From JAWLHJ01 sp039587535 (GTDB lineage: Bacteria; Gemmatimonadota; Gemmatimonadetes; Longimicrobiales; Gaopeijiaceae): a stretch of 64,000 bases of DNA. Position numbers and translations under genes: made by a program. The notes beneath the pieces are model-generated. The model was not told the origin of the DNA. It did not search any database and saw only the letters and a list, made by a program, of their open reading frames with translations. Positions 33,457 to 42,914 of the stretch are shown in pieces. Numbering within the stretch: position 1 is the first letter of the stretch; each line of letters starts with the position of its first letter. The stretch is from the NCBI GenBank assembly GCA_039587535.1, contig JBDHIF010000004.1:59243-123242 (forward strand). Direction: 5' to 3'.

Positions 33457-34815
33457 TCACGCGCCGTCGACGGCAGCGCGAAGAGCCGGCATCCGGGCCA
33501 GCAGCGTCGCCGCTCGAGTCACGACGTACATGACGAAGGCGATCCATAGGCCTGTGTTTCCGGCGCCCGGGACCAGCATCCATGAAGCACCGAGGAAGAC
33601 CAGCAGCGACAGCACGCCCGCGTTCCTCATGTCCCGCGTTCTGGTGGCGCCGATGAAGACTCCGTCCAGCTGGAAGGCTCCGAACGATACGAGGATATAG
33701 AGCGCCGCGTGGGGGAGATAGGCCTCCGCCGTGGCACGAACTGCCTCCAGATCGGTGAGCAATGTGATGACCCAGCGGCCGGCCATCCATACGACCGCGG
33801 TGAGAAACAGGGCCGTACCCGCGGCCAGCTCCGTGGCGGCACGAACGGCCCGGTCCAGCGCGTCACGGGTCCTGGCACCCATCGCCCGCCCGACCATCAC
33901 CTCGGTGGCATGGGCGTACCCATCCAGGAGGTACGCACTCGCAGAGACCAGCTGCAACAACACATGGTTCGCCGCCAGCACCGTGTCCCCGAACCTTGCA
34001 CCCTGACTCGTGAACCAGGCGAACCCACCCAGGAGCGCCAGCGTCCGGATCATGATGTCGGCATTGGCCCCCAGCGTCGTCCGGACCTTGTCCACGTCGA
34101 CAATGCGCTCCCATGACCAGAACGGATCGGTGCCCCCGTGCCGATCTCGGAGCATCCGGTAAGCGAGTGACAGGGCCCAAGCGAGGGTGGTCCATTCGGC
34201 GATGGCTGTGCCCAGGGCGATGCCGCGCACGCCCCAACCGAGCACGCCGGCGAATAGCACGTCCAAGACGATGTTCAGCCCGTTGAGCGTAATCTGGGTC
34301 CGTAGCAGGAGCCCGGTCCGCCCCAACCCGACGAAAGTGCCGAGAAGAGCGAAGGTGGCCAGGCTCGCCGGAGCACCCCAGATGCGGATGTCGAAATACG
34401 CTCGGGTGAGGGCGCCCACCTCGTCGCTGGGGCCGAGGAGCGCGAGCGCGACCGAGATGATGGGGCGCTGGAGCACCAGGAGGCCGACCGCGAGACCGAA
34501 CGCCAGCAGGAGGGCCCTGGCCAGCGTGGCCCGGACCTCCGTCTCGTCGCCAGCGCCGGACGCCTGCGCCGTGAAGCCGGTCGTCCCCATGCGGAGGAAG
34601 CCGAAGCTCCAGTAAGCGAAGTTGAAGACGATGGCCCCGAGGGCGATCGCGCCGAGGCCCTGGACCGTTCCGGTGTTGCCGATGACCGCGGTATCGGCCA
34701 GGCCCAGGAGGGGCACGGCCGAATTGGCCAGCACGATCGGCCACGCCAGCTTCAGCACGCGTCTCCGGGGCGAGTCCCCCCTGGCCACCGATGACTCGGG
34801 CTTGGTCAGCGCCAC
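33457..34815 (-). CDS. MATE-family multidrug/cation exporter (DinF-like)
   Basis: A 452-residue transporter with about twelve helices. The N-terminus (W-P-I-V-L-A-N-S-A-V-P-L-L-G-L-A-D-T-A-V-I-G) carries the DinF-branch signature, with later V-G-R-A-M-G-A-R motifs. It extrudes drugs or toxic cationic compounds in exchange for Na+ or H+, and Na+ coupling is plausible in this Na+-rich locus. The GTG start lies inside the last codons of the small lipoprotein gene, a 10-base overlap, so it is the last gene of the three-gene minus-strand operon. Confidence 0.88.
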   Translation of the reverse strand: MALTKPESSVARGDSPRRRVLKLAWPIVLANSAVPLLGLADTAVIGNTGTVQGLGAIALGAIVFNFAYWSFGFLRMGTTGFTAQASGAGDETEVRATLARALLLAFGLAVGLLVLQRPIISVALALLGPSDEVGALTRAYFDIRIWGAPASLATFALLGTFVGLGRTGLLLRTQITLNGLNIVLDVLFAGVLGWGVRGIALGTAIAEWTTLAWALSLAYRMLRDRHGGTDPFWSWERIVDVDKVRTTLGANADIMIRTLALLGGFAWFTSQGARFGDTVLAANHVLLQLVSASAYLLDGYAHATEVMVGRAMGARTRDALDRAVRAATELAAGTALFLTAVVWMAGRWVITLLTDLEAVRATAEAYLPHAALYILVSFGAFQLDGVFIGATRTRDMRNAGVLSLLVFLGASWMLVPGAGNTGLWIAFVMYVVTRAATLLARMPALRAAVDGA

Positions 34816-35360
34816 CCCTCGAGCACGGCGAACGAGCGCACCGTGAGTGAGCCGGGCGTGGCGACGCCCGCCACCCAGACCACCTCGCCTTCGGCGGCTT
34901 GGAGCCCCTCAGGGACGGAGGCGAGGGTGGTGGCGTCTCCCCCGTCCAGGGGATCCAGCATCCAAGCCGATCCCGCTGCGCGGAGCACCCCAAGGAGGGC
35001 CGGCATGCCGTCGACCTCGAGGACCTCGACCCCGGTGACCTCCAATGCCCCCTCCGAGGTGTGACCGGAGCCGCACGCACGGACGACCGCTCCGGTGAGT
35101 CGGCGCACGTTTCCGGCGAATTCCCCGGCCATCTCGACGTGCTCTCCACCCTCCTGCCGAAGAAGGGTGCGTGGAGCGATGAGGGCCCCCTCGGAGACCA
35201 CCGTGCCGGTCACGCAAGCCTGCACGGCGGCATCGGGTCCCGGCTCCCCGGAGGCAAGGTCCTCCATGGAAGGATCCGGGCCAGACGCGCACGCAAAGAT
35301 GAGCGGAAGGGCCAACAGGACGGTTATCGGAAGTCGCCGCACCCAGCGAAGGTGGCTCAT
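34806..35360 (-). CDS. Small lipoprotein, function unknown
   Basis: A 184-residue exported protein with a basic n-region (R-W-V-R-R), a hydrophobic core and a lipobox ending I-F-A-C near residue 24. The mature part has two short Cys-containing segments (V-Q-A-C-V-T-G and V-V-R-A-C-G-S-G) and regular beta-strand patterns (V-E-V-L-E-V-D-G-M). It carries no recognised domain; an OB-like beta-barrel is possible. ATGs at 35363 and 35360 both overlap the upstream TGA; GAGGG spaced seven bases favours 35360. It is coupled both to the metallopeptidase before it and to the MATE gene after it. Confidence 0.7.
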   Translation of the reverse strand: MSHLRWVRRLPITVLLALPLIFACASGPDPSMEDLASGEPGPDAAVQACVTGTVVSEGALIAPRTLLRQEGGEHVEMAGEFAGNVRRLTGAVVRACGSGHTSEGALEVTGVEVLEVDGMPALLGVLRAAGSAWMLDPLDGGDATTLASVPEGLQAAEGEVVWVAGVATPGSLTVRSFAVLEGWR

Positions 35361-37954
35361 CATCGGACCCTCAGAACCCAGAGCACCATGTGCTCGGGAA
35401 GCGGACCACCGTCGGACGGGGCCCGGATCCGCAGGCTCGTTGGCTCGTGATTCAATGGCGGTGTCCACTCCAGGTAGGCGCTGGAAGCGGCTCGCACGCT
35501 CACGTCCAGCTGAGGCTCGGCCACCCCATCCCTGACGTACGGACGGAGCCTGGCGTCCGGATTGACGTTCGCGTACACGTCGTAAACGTTCCACGACGAT
35601 AGCCAGTCCCGCTGGCCTTCGGGGAGCGCCGGGTTGCCGTCCGCCCACAACGTTGCGGCGAAGGGCACGAGCAGGTCCACGATCTCCTCGCCGGTCGCGT
35701 CCTCCAGGGTGGCGAAGCCGCTGAAGGGCGAGCTCGTGATGCGCCGGAGCAGCGCCCGGTCGTCCGCCGCATCCCGCCCGTACCTGTCCATGATCCAGCG
35801 GAGCAGCGTCGACGGCACGCCGTACACCGCGCGTCCGGTCTCGCAGGGTCCCGCGTTCCCTTCGGACTCACGTCCCACCCAGGAGCACTCTTCCGGAGCC
35901 TTTTCCAACGGCGGGTTGTCGACCTGGAAGCCGAAGTACACGGCCATGTCCACCACCCAGTCGACGTACCAGTTCGGCACCTCGTCTTCGTTGGCCCCTT
36001 GCCGCCAGGAGGTGTAGCCCAGGTCCAGGCGCGGACCCTCGCCGAAGACTTCATACCCCACCAGCTGCTCGGCCAACGTCGCACCGCCTTCGAGCTCCCA
36101 GGACGACTTGAAGACCCCAGCTTCCCTGAAGATCGACACGAACTGGAGCACGTGGGTCAGCTCGTGAGCGATGAGCGGCGGGTAGAGAAGCTGCAGCGCC
36201 GCCTTGGTGATCTTCCGGTCCGGATTCGCGATACCGTCGGGGTCCGGAGCCAGACCGTAGAAGATCTCCGCATCGTTGGCCCCCGGGCACGTCGCGCTCA
36301 CCAGGGGGGCCAGGTCCCCGCTGAACACGAAGCCGGCCAGGTTCTCGCGCTTGTTCACCTCCTGAGTCACCAGCACCAGGACCCGCTCGTTCTCGTCCAC
36401 GTCGGAGAATTCCCCGAAATTGTCCCTGAGGACAGAAAGGGTCGTCTCGGTGAGAAAGTCGTCGAAGTCTCGGTACTCCGCCTCGGTGAAGCCGGCCTCC
36501 GGGTTGGCCTGATCCTCCAGGAAGGCGACCGACTGGCCGACGTACACCACTTCGGCCGTGACCGGCGTCCCGTCCTCCAGATCACACCCATCGCCCGGAA
36601 CGAGCAGCTCCATGATCTCCGCGAGCTGCGGGGGAGCGCCTGCCGCGCCCGAGCGGGCCGGCGCCAGGCTCGGTGACGGCGTGATGGGTCCGAGGGACTC
36701 GACCCACGCGCGGTCGGCGGCACGCACTCTTCCCTCGCCGGTTCGGTGCGCCCTGGCGGCCGCCGTGGCCTGCAGGTCCGAAGGTGCGGCCCCGCTGAGC
36801 CTGGGCGCCGTCGCGATCGACGTGGACGTGAGCTCGGGAGCCGCGAAGCGCCCTCCGGATAGCGGGTAGGCGCTGCCCGCAGGGGCAGGCCCGGTGGCCA
36901 GCGTCACCGTCCTCGAACCGGCCCGGGCGGCGAGTCGCGCCGGGGTCAGGGAGCTCGGGGTTTCGGAAGAGGAAAGAACTCCGACCACGTACGAGGCGTC
37001 CCCGTCGCCCGCCGCCAGATGAACGCAGCCGTCCGTGACATACGTCCCCTGACCCGCAGCCAACGTCACGAGTCCCCCCGGATGCACGGAAGTCACGGTC
37101 GAGTCCGCCATCCCTCCGGCATCCACGCGCAGGAAGGCCTCCCGGGGCGGACTGCAATCGGTGTCGGGGACGGTGAAGCGAAGCTCCACGGAAGAAGCGG
37201 ACGTCACGGCGGCTTCGAAGCCACCGACTCGGACGGTGTTTCCTTCCGCGGCGGGGGCGAAGCCCAGGCCCCGGACGACCGCCTCACTCCCTTCCACGAG
37301 AGGCAGCGGGCTGACGCTCCCTACGACCACCACCGCGTCACCCACGAAAGCGGCGAGCTCACCGGTGACGCCATCGACTTCCGCGGTGATCCTCGTCTGC
37401 CCTTCCGAGCGGGCCGTGGCGACGCCCGTCGCGGACATCTCCACGGCACCCGGGTCATCCGAGCCCCACGTCACGTTTCCCGTCGGCATGGTGAAATCGT
37501 TCGCGTCCACGACCGTGGCTACTACGGTCACGGTGTCGTCCACCGCGGCAAGGGTCACAGGGTCAGGGGCAAACCGCAGGCGGTCAGCCACCTGCTCGAC
37601 GTCCACAGGGACGTCGCGGCTCGCTTCCCCGGCACTGACGCTCACGACCGCGTCGCCGTTGCCCGCGGATGTGACCAACCCCGAGGCCGACACCGTGGCC
37701 ACGGATGCATCCGAGCTGGACCAGGTCACGGGCGTCCCGGCGAGCACGTCACCGTTCTGGTCGCGCACCGTGGCGGAGAGACGAACGGTGTCACCCAGAG
37801 CGCCAAAGCCCAATGCGGTTTGGGAGACAGCGATTGTGCTGGGTGCCGGTACGTCGGGCTCCGTGGTGCCCTCCGAGCACGCCGACACCAGGACCGACAC
37901 ACCAACAAGTACGACCGCGGCCCGGACGGATGGCGGAATTGCGAATTCGTTCAT
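35360..37954 (-). CDS. Ig-like-domain lipoprotein with HExxH metallopeptidase domain (M30/hyicolysin-like)
   Basis: An 864-residue exported lipoprotein with lipobox L-V-S-A-C near residue 26. Two BIG2-type Ig-like repeats occupy about residues 35-205 (V-T-W-S-S-S-D-A-S-V-A-T-V and V-T-W-G-S-D-D-P-G-A-V), followed by an IPT/TIG-like segment to about 300. After a Pro/Ala-rich linker, the second half has H597-E-L-T-H601 and W-E-L-E622-G-G-A-T-L-A-E. This arrangement fits the glu-zincin metallopeptidase M30, with E622 the probable third ligand. It should be a surface-attached protease. It heads the three-gene operon with the small lipoprotein and MATE exporter. The catalytic assignment rests on these residues only. 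Confidence 0.8.
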   Translation of the reverse strand: MNEFAIPPSVRAAVVLVGVSVLVSACSEGTTEPDVPAPSTIAVSQTALGFGALGDTVRLSATVRDQNGDVLAGTPVTWSSSDASVATVSASGLVTSAGNGDAVVSVSAGEASRDVPVDVEQVADRLRFAPDPVTLAAVDDTVTVVATVVDANDFTMPTGNVTWGSDDPGAVEMSATGVATARSEGQTRITAEVDGVTGELAAFVGDAVVVVGSVSPLPLVEGSEAVVRGLGFAPAAEGNTVRVGGFEAAVTSASSVELRFTVPDTDCSPPREAFLRVDAGGMADSTVTSVHPGGLVTLAAGQGTYVTDGCVHLAAGDGDASYVVGVLSSSETPSSLTPARLAARAGSRTVTLATGPAPAGSAYPLSGGRFAAPELTSTSIATAPRLSGAAPSDLQATAAARAHRTGEGRVRAADRAWVESLGPITPSPSLAPARSGAAGAPPQLAEIMELLVPGDGCDLEDGTPVTAEVVYVGQSVAFLEDQANPEAGFTEAEYRDFDDFLTETTLSVLRDNFGEFSDVDENERVLVLVTQEVNKRENLAGFVFSGDLAPLVSATCPGANDAEIFYGLAPDPDGIANPDRKITKAALQLLYPPLIAHELTHVLQFVSIFREAGVFKSSWELEGGATLAEQLVGYEVFGEGPRLDLGYTSWRQGANEDEVPNWYVDWVVDMAVYFGFQVDNPPLEKAPEECSWVGRESEGNAGPCETGRAVYGVPSTLLRWIMDRYGRDAADDRALLRRITSSPFSGFATLEDATGEEIVDLLVPFAATLWADGNPALPEGQRDWLSSWNVYDVYANVNPDARLRPYVRDGVAEPQLDVSVRAASSAYLEWTPPLNHEPTSLRIRAPSDGGPLPEHMVLWVLRVR

Positions 37955-38188
37955 ATTCCAAATTGCCGACGAGGTTCTTTTCGGGCTACGGTCCTGTATC
38001 CGTTGATACCCGTGCTACCTGCTTGAGCACCCAGGAGTGCCACGCACTCGACCCCGCGCCCGTCGTCTCTACCGCGACCGGGCGAAGTGCGGTGCCGGCC
38101 GCCCACCTCCCCCTCCTGCCCTGTCGGCACGAAGAGAATCGCCGAGAAACATGGCTTGCCCGTCCCGACGGTGGCCCAGGACCCCGGC

Positions 38189-38785
38189 GTGAAGATCGCG
38201 GCAGGCGACGCGGGCATCGGCTTCGGTGACGTGCCTCGACTCGACGGGCTCAGATTCAACTTCCGAGACCGAGCCCTCGAGCGACTACGCGGCGTGAACG
38301 TGACCTTGTGGCAGCAGCACGAAGAGAGTCGTGGTGCGGTATATGGCCTGGCCCTGGGCCTCCCTACCACCGGCGCATGGGATCTCCACGGCATTGGAGT
38401 TGGAGCAGGCGTGAGCGCCGGCCAGGATCTGAGCGGGCTGGCGCTCGGCGGGCTCGGCGTCGGCGTGGGTGGTGAGGCGCGGGGTCTCCTGCTCGGAGGC
38501 ATCGGAGCCGCCGCCTCTGGGGTCGCGATCGGCGGATTGGGGGTGGGCATCGGCTCCGGCCGGGGCCTGGTCATCGCCCCGGGCTACTTCAAGGTCGACG
38601 AAGACGGCACCTTCCGTGGGCTCTCCGTGAGCGCGTACAACGACGTCCGGGGGACTCAAAGGGGCGTCGCGATCGGTATCCTCAACATCGCGAGCGAGCT
38701 CCACGGTTGGCAGATCGGCTTGATCAACATCGCTCGAAACAAGGGCTCCTTCAGCGTGCTCCCGTTGATGAACCACCACCCCTGA
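38189..38785 (+). CDS. Glycine-rich surface-repeat protein (LA_2272-like), no signal peptide seen
   Basis: About 198 residues from a GTG at 38189, with AGGA seven bases upstream; the frame opens at a GTG at 38087. The body is a run of G-x-A-x-G-G-L-G-V-G repeats (residues about 55-130), typical of LA_2272-like beta-helix/surface-repeat proteins. It is followed by Q-R-G-V-A-I-G-I-L-N-I-A and L-H-G-W-Q-I-G-L-I-N-I-A-R-N, the usual C-terminal end of this family. Homologues normally start with a signal peptide. None is visible here, so either the start lies elsewhere or the N-terminal part has been lost. The function is unknown. Confidence 0.65.
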   Translation: MKIAAGDAGIGFGDVPRLDGLRFNFRDRALERLRGVNVTLWQQHEESRGAVYGLALGLPTTGAWDLHGIGVGAGVSAGQDLSGLALGGLGVGVGGEARGLLLGGIGAAASGVAIGGLGVGIGSGRGLVIAPGYFKVDEDGTFRGLSVSAYNDVRGTQRGVAIGILNIASELHGWQIGLINIARNKGSFSVLPLMNHHP

Positions 38786-38878
38786 GGCGGGCTGCCGCGC
38801 GGTGTCGTGCCGAACCTTGCAGGACCTCGCGTCACGGCCCATCGTGGGACTCCTGCGCCTCCGCCTAGTGAGTCCACG

Positions 38879-40465
38879 ATGAACCGATCCGATATGCTTC
38901 AGCGCGTGGATGAGCGCCTGTCCCGCGGCAAGCCCTGGGACATAGTGGTCATCGGGGGAGGTGCCACAGGCATAGGCATCTCGGTGGACGCCGCATCGCG
39001 GGGCCACTCGGTGCTACTCCTCGAGCAGAGCGACTTCGGGAAGGGGACCTCCAGCCGCTCCACCAAGCTGGTGCACGGGGGCGTCCGGTACCTTCAGCAG
39101 GGCAACGTGCCCTTGGTGATGGAGGCGCTCAAAGAACGAGGAATCCTCCGGCAGAACGCGCCTCACCTGGTGACTGACCTGCCGTTCGTGGTCCCCAACT
39201 ACAAATGGTGGGAGGCCCCGTTCTATGGGGTCGGGATGCGGGTGTACGACGTGCTGGCCGGCAAGTACGGATTCGGGCACTCCAAGAACCTCTCGGTGGA
39301 AGAGACCGTGGAACAGATCCCGACCATCGAGACCGAGGGCCTGAGAGGGGGCGTCGTATACCACGACGGGCAGTTCGACGACGCCCGACTCCTCATCCAC
39401 CTGGCCATGACCGCCGCCGAGCAGGGCGCCGCTCTCGTGAACTACATGCCAGTCACCGGTATCCTGAAGAACCCGCTGGGCTTCGCGACGGGCGTCCGGG
39501 CCCGGGACGAGGAGTCCGGCCAGGTGCGCGAGATCCCCGCCCGGGTCGTGATCAACGCCACCGGAGCCTTCACGGATGCCGTTCGCGCCATGGACCAGCC
39601 TGGATCGGCCCCGATCATCCGTCCGAGCCAGGGCGTGCACATCGTCCTGGACCGAGCGTTCCTCCCGGGGTCTTCCGCAATCATGGTACCCCAGACGGAC
39701 GACGGCAGGGTCCTCTTCGCCATCCCCTGGAGGGACCGGGTGGTGGTGGGCACCACGGACACTCCGGTAGACGAGGTGAGCCTGGAGCCGCGGCCCCTCG
39801 AGGCGGAGATCGAATTCCTGGTGTCCCATGCCGCCCGCTATCTCACGAGGGACCCGGGCACCGAGGACATCCTCAGCGTATTCGTCGGCATCCGGCCCCT
39901 CGTGGCCGAGGGCGATGCCGACGACACGGCAGAGATCTCGCGGGAGCACGCGCTCCGGGTGAGTGCATCGGGCATGCTAACGATCGCTGGCGGGAAATGG
40001 ACCACGTACCGGAAGATGGCGGAGGACGCCGTCGATGCAGCCGAGACCCTGGGCGACCTGGAGCCGGAACCGTGCCTGACCAGCGAGCTGAACATCCACG
40101 GCTACCACCAGCATGCCGAACGTCACGGTCCGCTCTCGGTCTACGGATCCGACGCACGGAGGATCCTCGACCTCGCCGACGAGACGAAGGCATGGGGCGA
40201 CAAGATCCACCCCCGCCTCGACCTTCTCGGCGCCGAGGTCATCTGGGCGTGCCGCGAGGAGATGGCCCGGACAGTGGACGACGTCCTCGCCCGCCGCACG
40301 CGTTCCCTCGTGTTCGACGCCCGGGCTGCCCTGGAAGCGGCCCCCGGCGTCGCCAGCCTGATGGCCCAGGAGCTCGCACGGGACGAGGCCTGGATCGCGG
40401 AGCAGATCCACGCGTTCGCGGAAATCGCGCAGGGGCACCTTCCCGCAGCCGCCGCGGGTACCTGA
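38879..40465 (+). CDS. glpD: Glycerol-3-phosphate dehydrogenase (FAD, quinone-linked)
   Basis: A 528-residue inner-membrane-associated flavoprotein oxidising glycerol-3-phosphate to dihydroxyacetone phosphate and feeding electrons to quinone. The dinucleotide motif is I-G-G-G-A-T-G-I-G at about 25-33. The GlpD/GlpA family segment S-S-R-S-T-K-L-V-H-G-G-V-R-Y-L is at about 58-72, and G-G-K-W-T-T-Y-R-K-M is near 379-388. No glpF or glpK is next to it, so it stands alone. The start ATG has a moderate G-T-G-A-G ribosome site. Confidence 0.9.
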   Translation: MNRSDMLQRVDERLSRGKPWDIVVIGGGATGIGISVDAASRGHSVLLLEQSDFGKGTSSRSTKLVHGGVRYLQQGNVPLVMEALKERGILRQNAPHLVTDLPFVVPNYKWWEAPFYGVGMRVYDVLAGKYGFGHSKNLSVEETVEQIPTIETEGLRGGVVYHDGQFDDARLLIHLAMTAAEQGAALVNYMPVTGILKNPLGFATGVRARDEESGQVREIPARVVINATGAFTDAVRAMDQPGSAPIIRPSQGVHIVLDRAFLPGSSAIMVPQTDDGRVLFAIPWRDRVVVGTTDTPVDEVSLEPRPLEAEIEFLVSHAARYLTRDPGTEDILSVFVGIRPLVAEGDADDTAEISREHALRVSASGMLTIAGGKWTTYRKMAEDAVDAAETLGDLEPEPCLTSELNIHGYHQHAERHGPLSVYGSDARRILDLADETKAWGDKIHPRLDLLGAEVIWACREEMARTVDDVLARRTRSLVFDARAALEAAPGVASLMAQELARDEAWIAEQIHAFAEIAQGHLPAAAAGT

Positions 40466-40688
40466 CCCTGTTGAACGAGACACGGCCCGGCGACGCCTGC
40501 AAGGCTCGGAAGGTACCGTGGCTCAGGTCACGACGATCCACGCTTGACGCGGTGCGGGCAATTCGCGAGCCTCGTTGCAGAGCATGGCCACGGAGGCCAT
40601 ACCCCGCGCGGGGAGTTCCGCGCACCTAGGTAGTCGGGTCGTACGAATCATCGTAACTCCGACGATCGCAACACCAGGAGACGCGAGG

Positions 40689-40895
40689 ATGCGTACTCGG
40701 GGAACCGTGAAGTGGTTCAACGACCAAAAGGGTTTCGGCTTCATCACGCCGGAGGACGGAAGCAAGGACTGCTTCGTCCATCATAGCGCCATCCAAATGG
40801 AAGGCTTCAAGACCCTCGCCGAAGGCGCGACGGTCGAGTTCGATCTGGTTGAGGGCACGAAGGGCCCAGCGGCAGAGAACGTCATCCAGGTCTGA
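40689..40895 (+). CDS. cspA: Cold-shock protein (CspA family)
   Basis: A 68-residue OB-fold RNA chaperone with RNP1 K-G-F-G-F-I and RNP2 C-F-V-H-H (family V-F-V-H-x) and the W-F-N-D-Q-K opening. AGGAG lies eight bases before the ATG. The 223-base leader from the glpD stop to the ATG may hold the long 5' UTR typical of cold-inducible csp mRNAs; no individual structure was established. The gene ends in a clear intrinsic terminator. Confidence 0.93.
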   Translation: MRTRGTVKWFNDQKGFGFITPEDGSKDCFVHHSAIQMEGFKTLAEGATVEFDLVEGTKGPAAENVIQV

Positions 40896-40922
40896 TCCGT
40901 CCCTCGACGGAAGCCTGAAGCG

Positions 40923-40961
40923 AGGGGCCGACCGGCATAGTCGGTCGGCCCCTCCGCTTTT
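40923..40961 (+). terminator. Rho-independent terminator of cspA
   Basis: A 12-bp stem (40923-40934 with 40942-40953), a seven-base loop and a following CCGCTTTT make the best intrinsic terminator in the window. Confidence 0.88.
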
Positions 40962-40989
40962 CCCAATGGTGATGCCCGCCCGCGTCCGC

Positions 40990-41631
40990 CTACCCCTCCC
41001 CCACCAGGGGCACGAACTGCACCCGACCCAACGAGGACCGGGTGATCCGTCCAGCGGGCTCCTTGGCCAGGCACAACAGCTCCTGATCCCGCTTGGGATC
41101 GCCTACCGGAATCACCAGACGCCCTCCCTCGGCGAGCTGTTCGAGGAGGGCCGGAGGCACCTCGTCCCCTCCCGCCGAGACCAGAATGGCGTCGAAGGGC
41201 GCCCCCTCGGGCCAGCCCAGGGTGCCGTCACCGGATACCACACGGACGTTGCGGTACCCGAGTTCGTCCATGCGCTCCGCCGCCGCACCGGCCAGCGAAG
41301 GATGGCGCTCCATGGCGAGCACCTCGTCCGCGATCTGACCCAGAACGGCCGCGGCGTACCCTGACCCGGCGCCCACCTCCAGAACCCGGTCCGCGGTGTC
41401 CAGCTCTAGCGCCTCTATCATGAGCGCAACGACGTAGGGCTGGGAAATGGTCTGCCCCTCGCCGATGGGAAGCGGTCGGTCGTCGTATGCCTCGTACCGA
41501 GCTTGCTCCGCGACGAAGCGCTCGCGGGGAACCGTCCGCATGGCCTCCAGAACCCGGGGGTCGTGGATGCCCCGTCTGGAAATCTGACGGTCCACCATGC
41601 GGCGCCGGGCCGCCTCGAAGTCGAGTATCAA
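40990..41631 (-). CDS. pcm: Protein-L-isoaspartate O-methyltransferase
   Basis: A 213-residue repair enzyme that methylates isoaspartyl residues in damaged proteins, using SAM. Motif I V-L-E-V-G-A-G-S-G-Y-A is at about 83-93, preceded by G-E-G-Q-T-I-S-Q-P-Y-V-V-A at about 58-70. The opening D-F-E-A-A-R-R-R-M-V-D-R-Q-I is typical. The start is TTG at 41631, overlapping the stop of the upstream site-2 protease gene (TTGA), with GGGGAAG as ribosome site. An internal ATG twelve codons on would cut into the conserved N-terminus. Confidence 0.9.
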   Translation of the reverse strand: MILDFEAARRRMVDRQISRRGIHDPRVLEAMRTVPRERFVAEQARYEAYDDRPLPIGEGQTISQPYVVALMIEALELDTADRVLEVGAGSGYAAAVLGQIADEVLAMERHPSLAGAAAERMDELGYRNVRVVSGDGTLGWPEGAPFDAILVSAGGDEVPPALLEQLAEGGRLVIPVGDPKRDQELLCLAKEPAGRITRSSLGRVQFVPLVGEG

Positions 41632-42779
41632 GACAGCTTCCCCCTGCTGTTCGGCACCACGCCGCCCAAGACCCGTTCCTTCTGGAGCCAGCGGGACACG
41701 TCGCTCGCGGAGATCACTCCCACCAGCCCTTCTCGCGGATCCACCACCAACACGCGCTGTAGGCCGCTACCGGACATGGACTCGAGCACGCGCTGGAGGG
41801 TGGCTTCGGGAGCCAGGATGACATCGTCGGCCGGGGTCATGACGTCCCGCACCTGCGTGGTCGGCCATCGCTCCCGTGGCACCGCCCTCACGTGCCGGAG
41901 GGTGACCAGCCCCATCACCTCCCGCCCCGACAACACGGGATACCCCTGATGGGGCTCACGAAGCAGCCGGTCCTCTACGAGGGACTGAAGCGAGAGGTCG
42001 GGCTCCACAGTGCGGGGATCAGGCGTCATGATGTGACGCGCCGTCAGGTGTGTGAGCACTCCGCTCAGAAGATGCTGTTCGAAGGACGTCAGCGCCGCCG
42101 TCCGCAGGAACCAACCGATGAACACCATCCAGAGCCCACCCACTACGGCTCCTGCGAGGGTCTGGAGCGCGCCCAGTCCGATGAGACCATAGCCCAGCGC
42201 CTTCCCACCGCGGGTCGCCCATCGGGTGGCCAGGGTCAGGTCCCCAGTGTGACGCCACACCAGCGCCCTGAAGAGACGCCCACCGTCCAGGGGAAAGCCC
42301 GGGAGCAGGTTGAACAGCGCCAGCACGAGATTGATGAGGGCGAGGTACTCCCCCACCACCAGGACCGGCTCGTACCAGCCCAGAGAGCCGCCCAGGCGAA
42401 CGAGCAGCCAGAAGACCGCGGCCAGAACCAAGCTGCAAAGTGGGCCCACACCGGCGATAGCGAGCTCGTCCTCGGGGTTGGACGCCTCGCCTTTGGTATG
42501 CGCCATCCCGCCGAAGACGAAGAGGGTGATGCCCGCCACCTCCACGCCGCGGGTCCGTGCCACCACCGAGTGGGACAGCTCGTGCGCCAGCAGTGACACG
42601 AAGAAGAGCAGTGTCCCGAGCGTCCCCATGACGAAGTATGCCCCGGCAGAGAGCCCCTCGAGACGAGCTGGAAAGACACCCGCGGAGAGAGACCAGAGCA
42701 CCAGGAAGGCGATGACGAACCACGAGTAGTCGATGCGGATCTCGAATCCGAGCACCGCGCCCAGCCGGATCCCCGGCAT
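41628..42779 (-). CDS. Site-2-type membrane metalloprotease with CBS domains (M50B)
   Basis: A 383-residue integral-membrane zinc protease. H66-E-L-S-H70 and D165 in N-L-L-P-G-F-P-L-D-G-G-R-L supply the metal ligands. Six or so helices lie in residues 20-230, and two CBS repeats (I-M-T-P-D-P-R-T-V, V-M-T-P-A-D-D-V-I) fill the C-terminus. It would cleave membrane-embedded substrates such as anti-sigma factors, with CBS nucleotide control. The ATG at 42779 is preferred over 42797 because A-G-A-G-G-G lies seven bases upstream. It is coupled to pcm. Substrates are unknown. Confidence 0.9.
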   Translation of the reverse strand: MPGIRLGAVLGFEIRIDYSWFVIAFLVLWSLSAGVFPARLEGLSAGAYFVMGTLGTLLFFVSLLAHELSHSVVARTRGVEVAGITLFVFGGMAHTKGEASNPEDELAIAGVGPLCSLVLAAVFWLLVRLGGSLGWYEPVLVVGEYLALINLVLALFNLLPGFPLDGGRLFRALVWRHTGDLTLATRWATRGGKALGYGLIGLGALQTLAGAVVGGLWMVFIGWFLRTAALTSFEQHLLSGVLTHLTARHIMTPDPRTVEPDLSLQSLVEDRLLREPHQGYPVLSGREVMGLVTLRHVRAVPRERWPTTQVRDVMTPADDVILAPEATLQRVLESMSGSGLQRVLVVDPREGLVGVISASDVSRWLQKERVLGGVVPNSRGKLS

Positions 42780-42914
42780 CATATGGCCCTCTGGCATAGT
42801 CCCTAGAACTCCAGCCTCATGCGGTTGTCGCCGACGCGATAGAGGGCGCAGTCATCACGGGCCTCACACCGTCATCTGACCGGATACACAGCCGGGCAAA
42901 TCACTGCGGGACGC

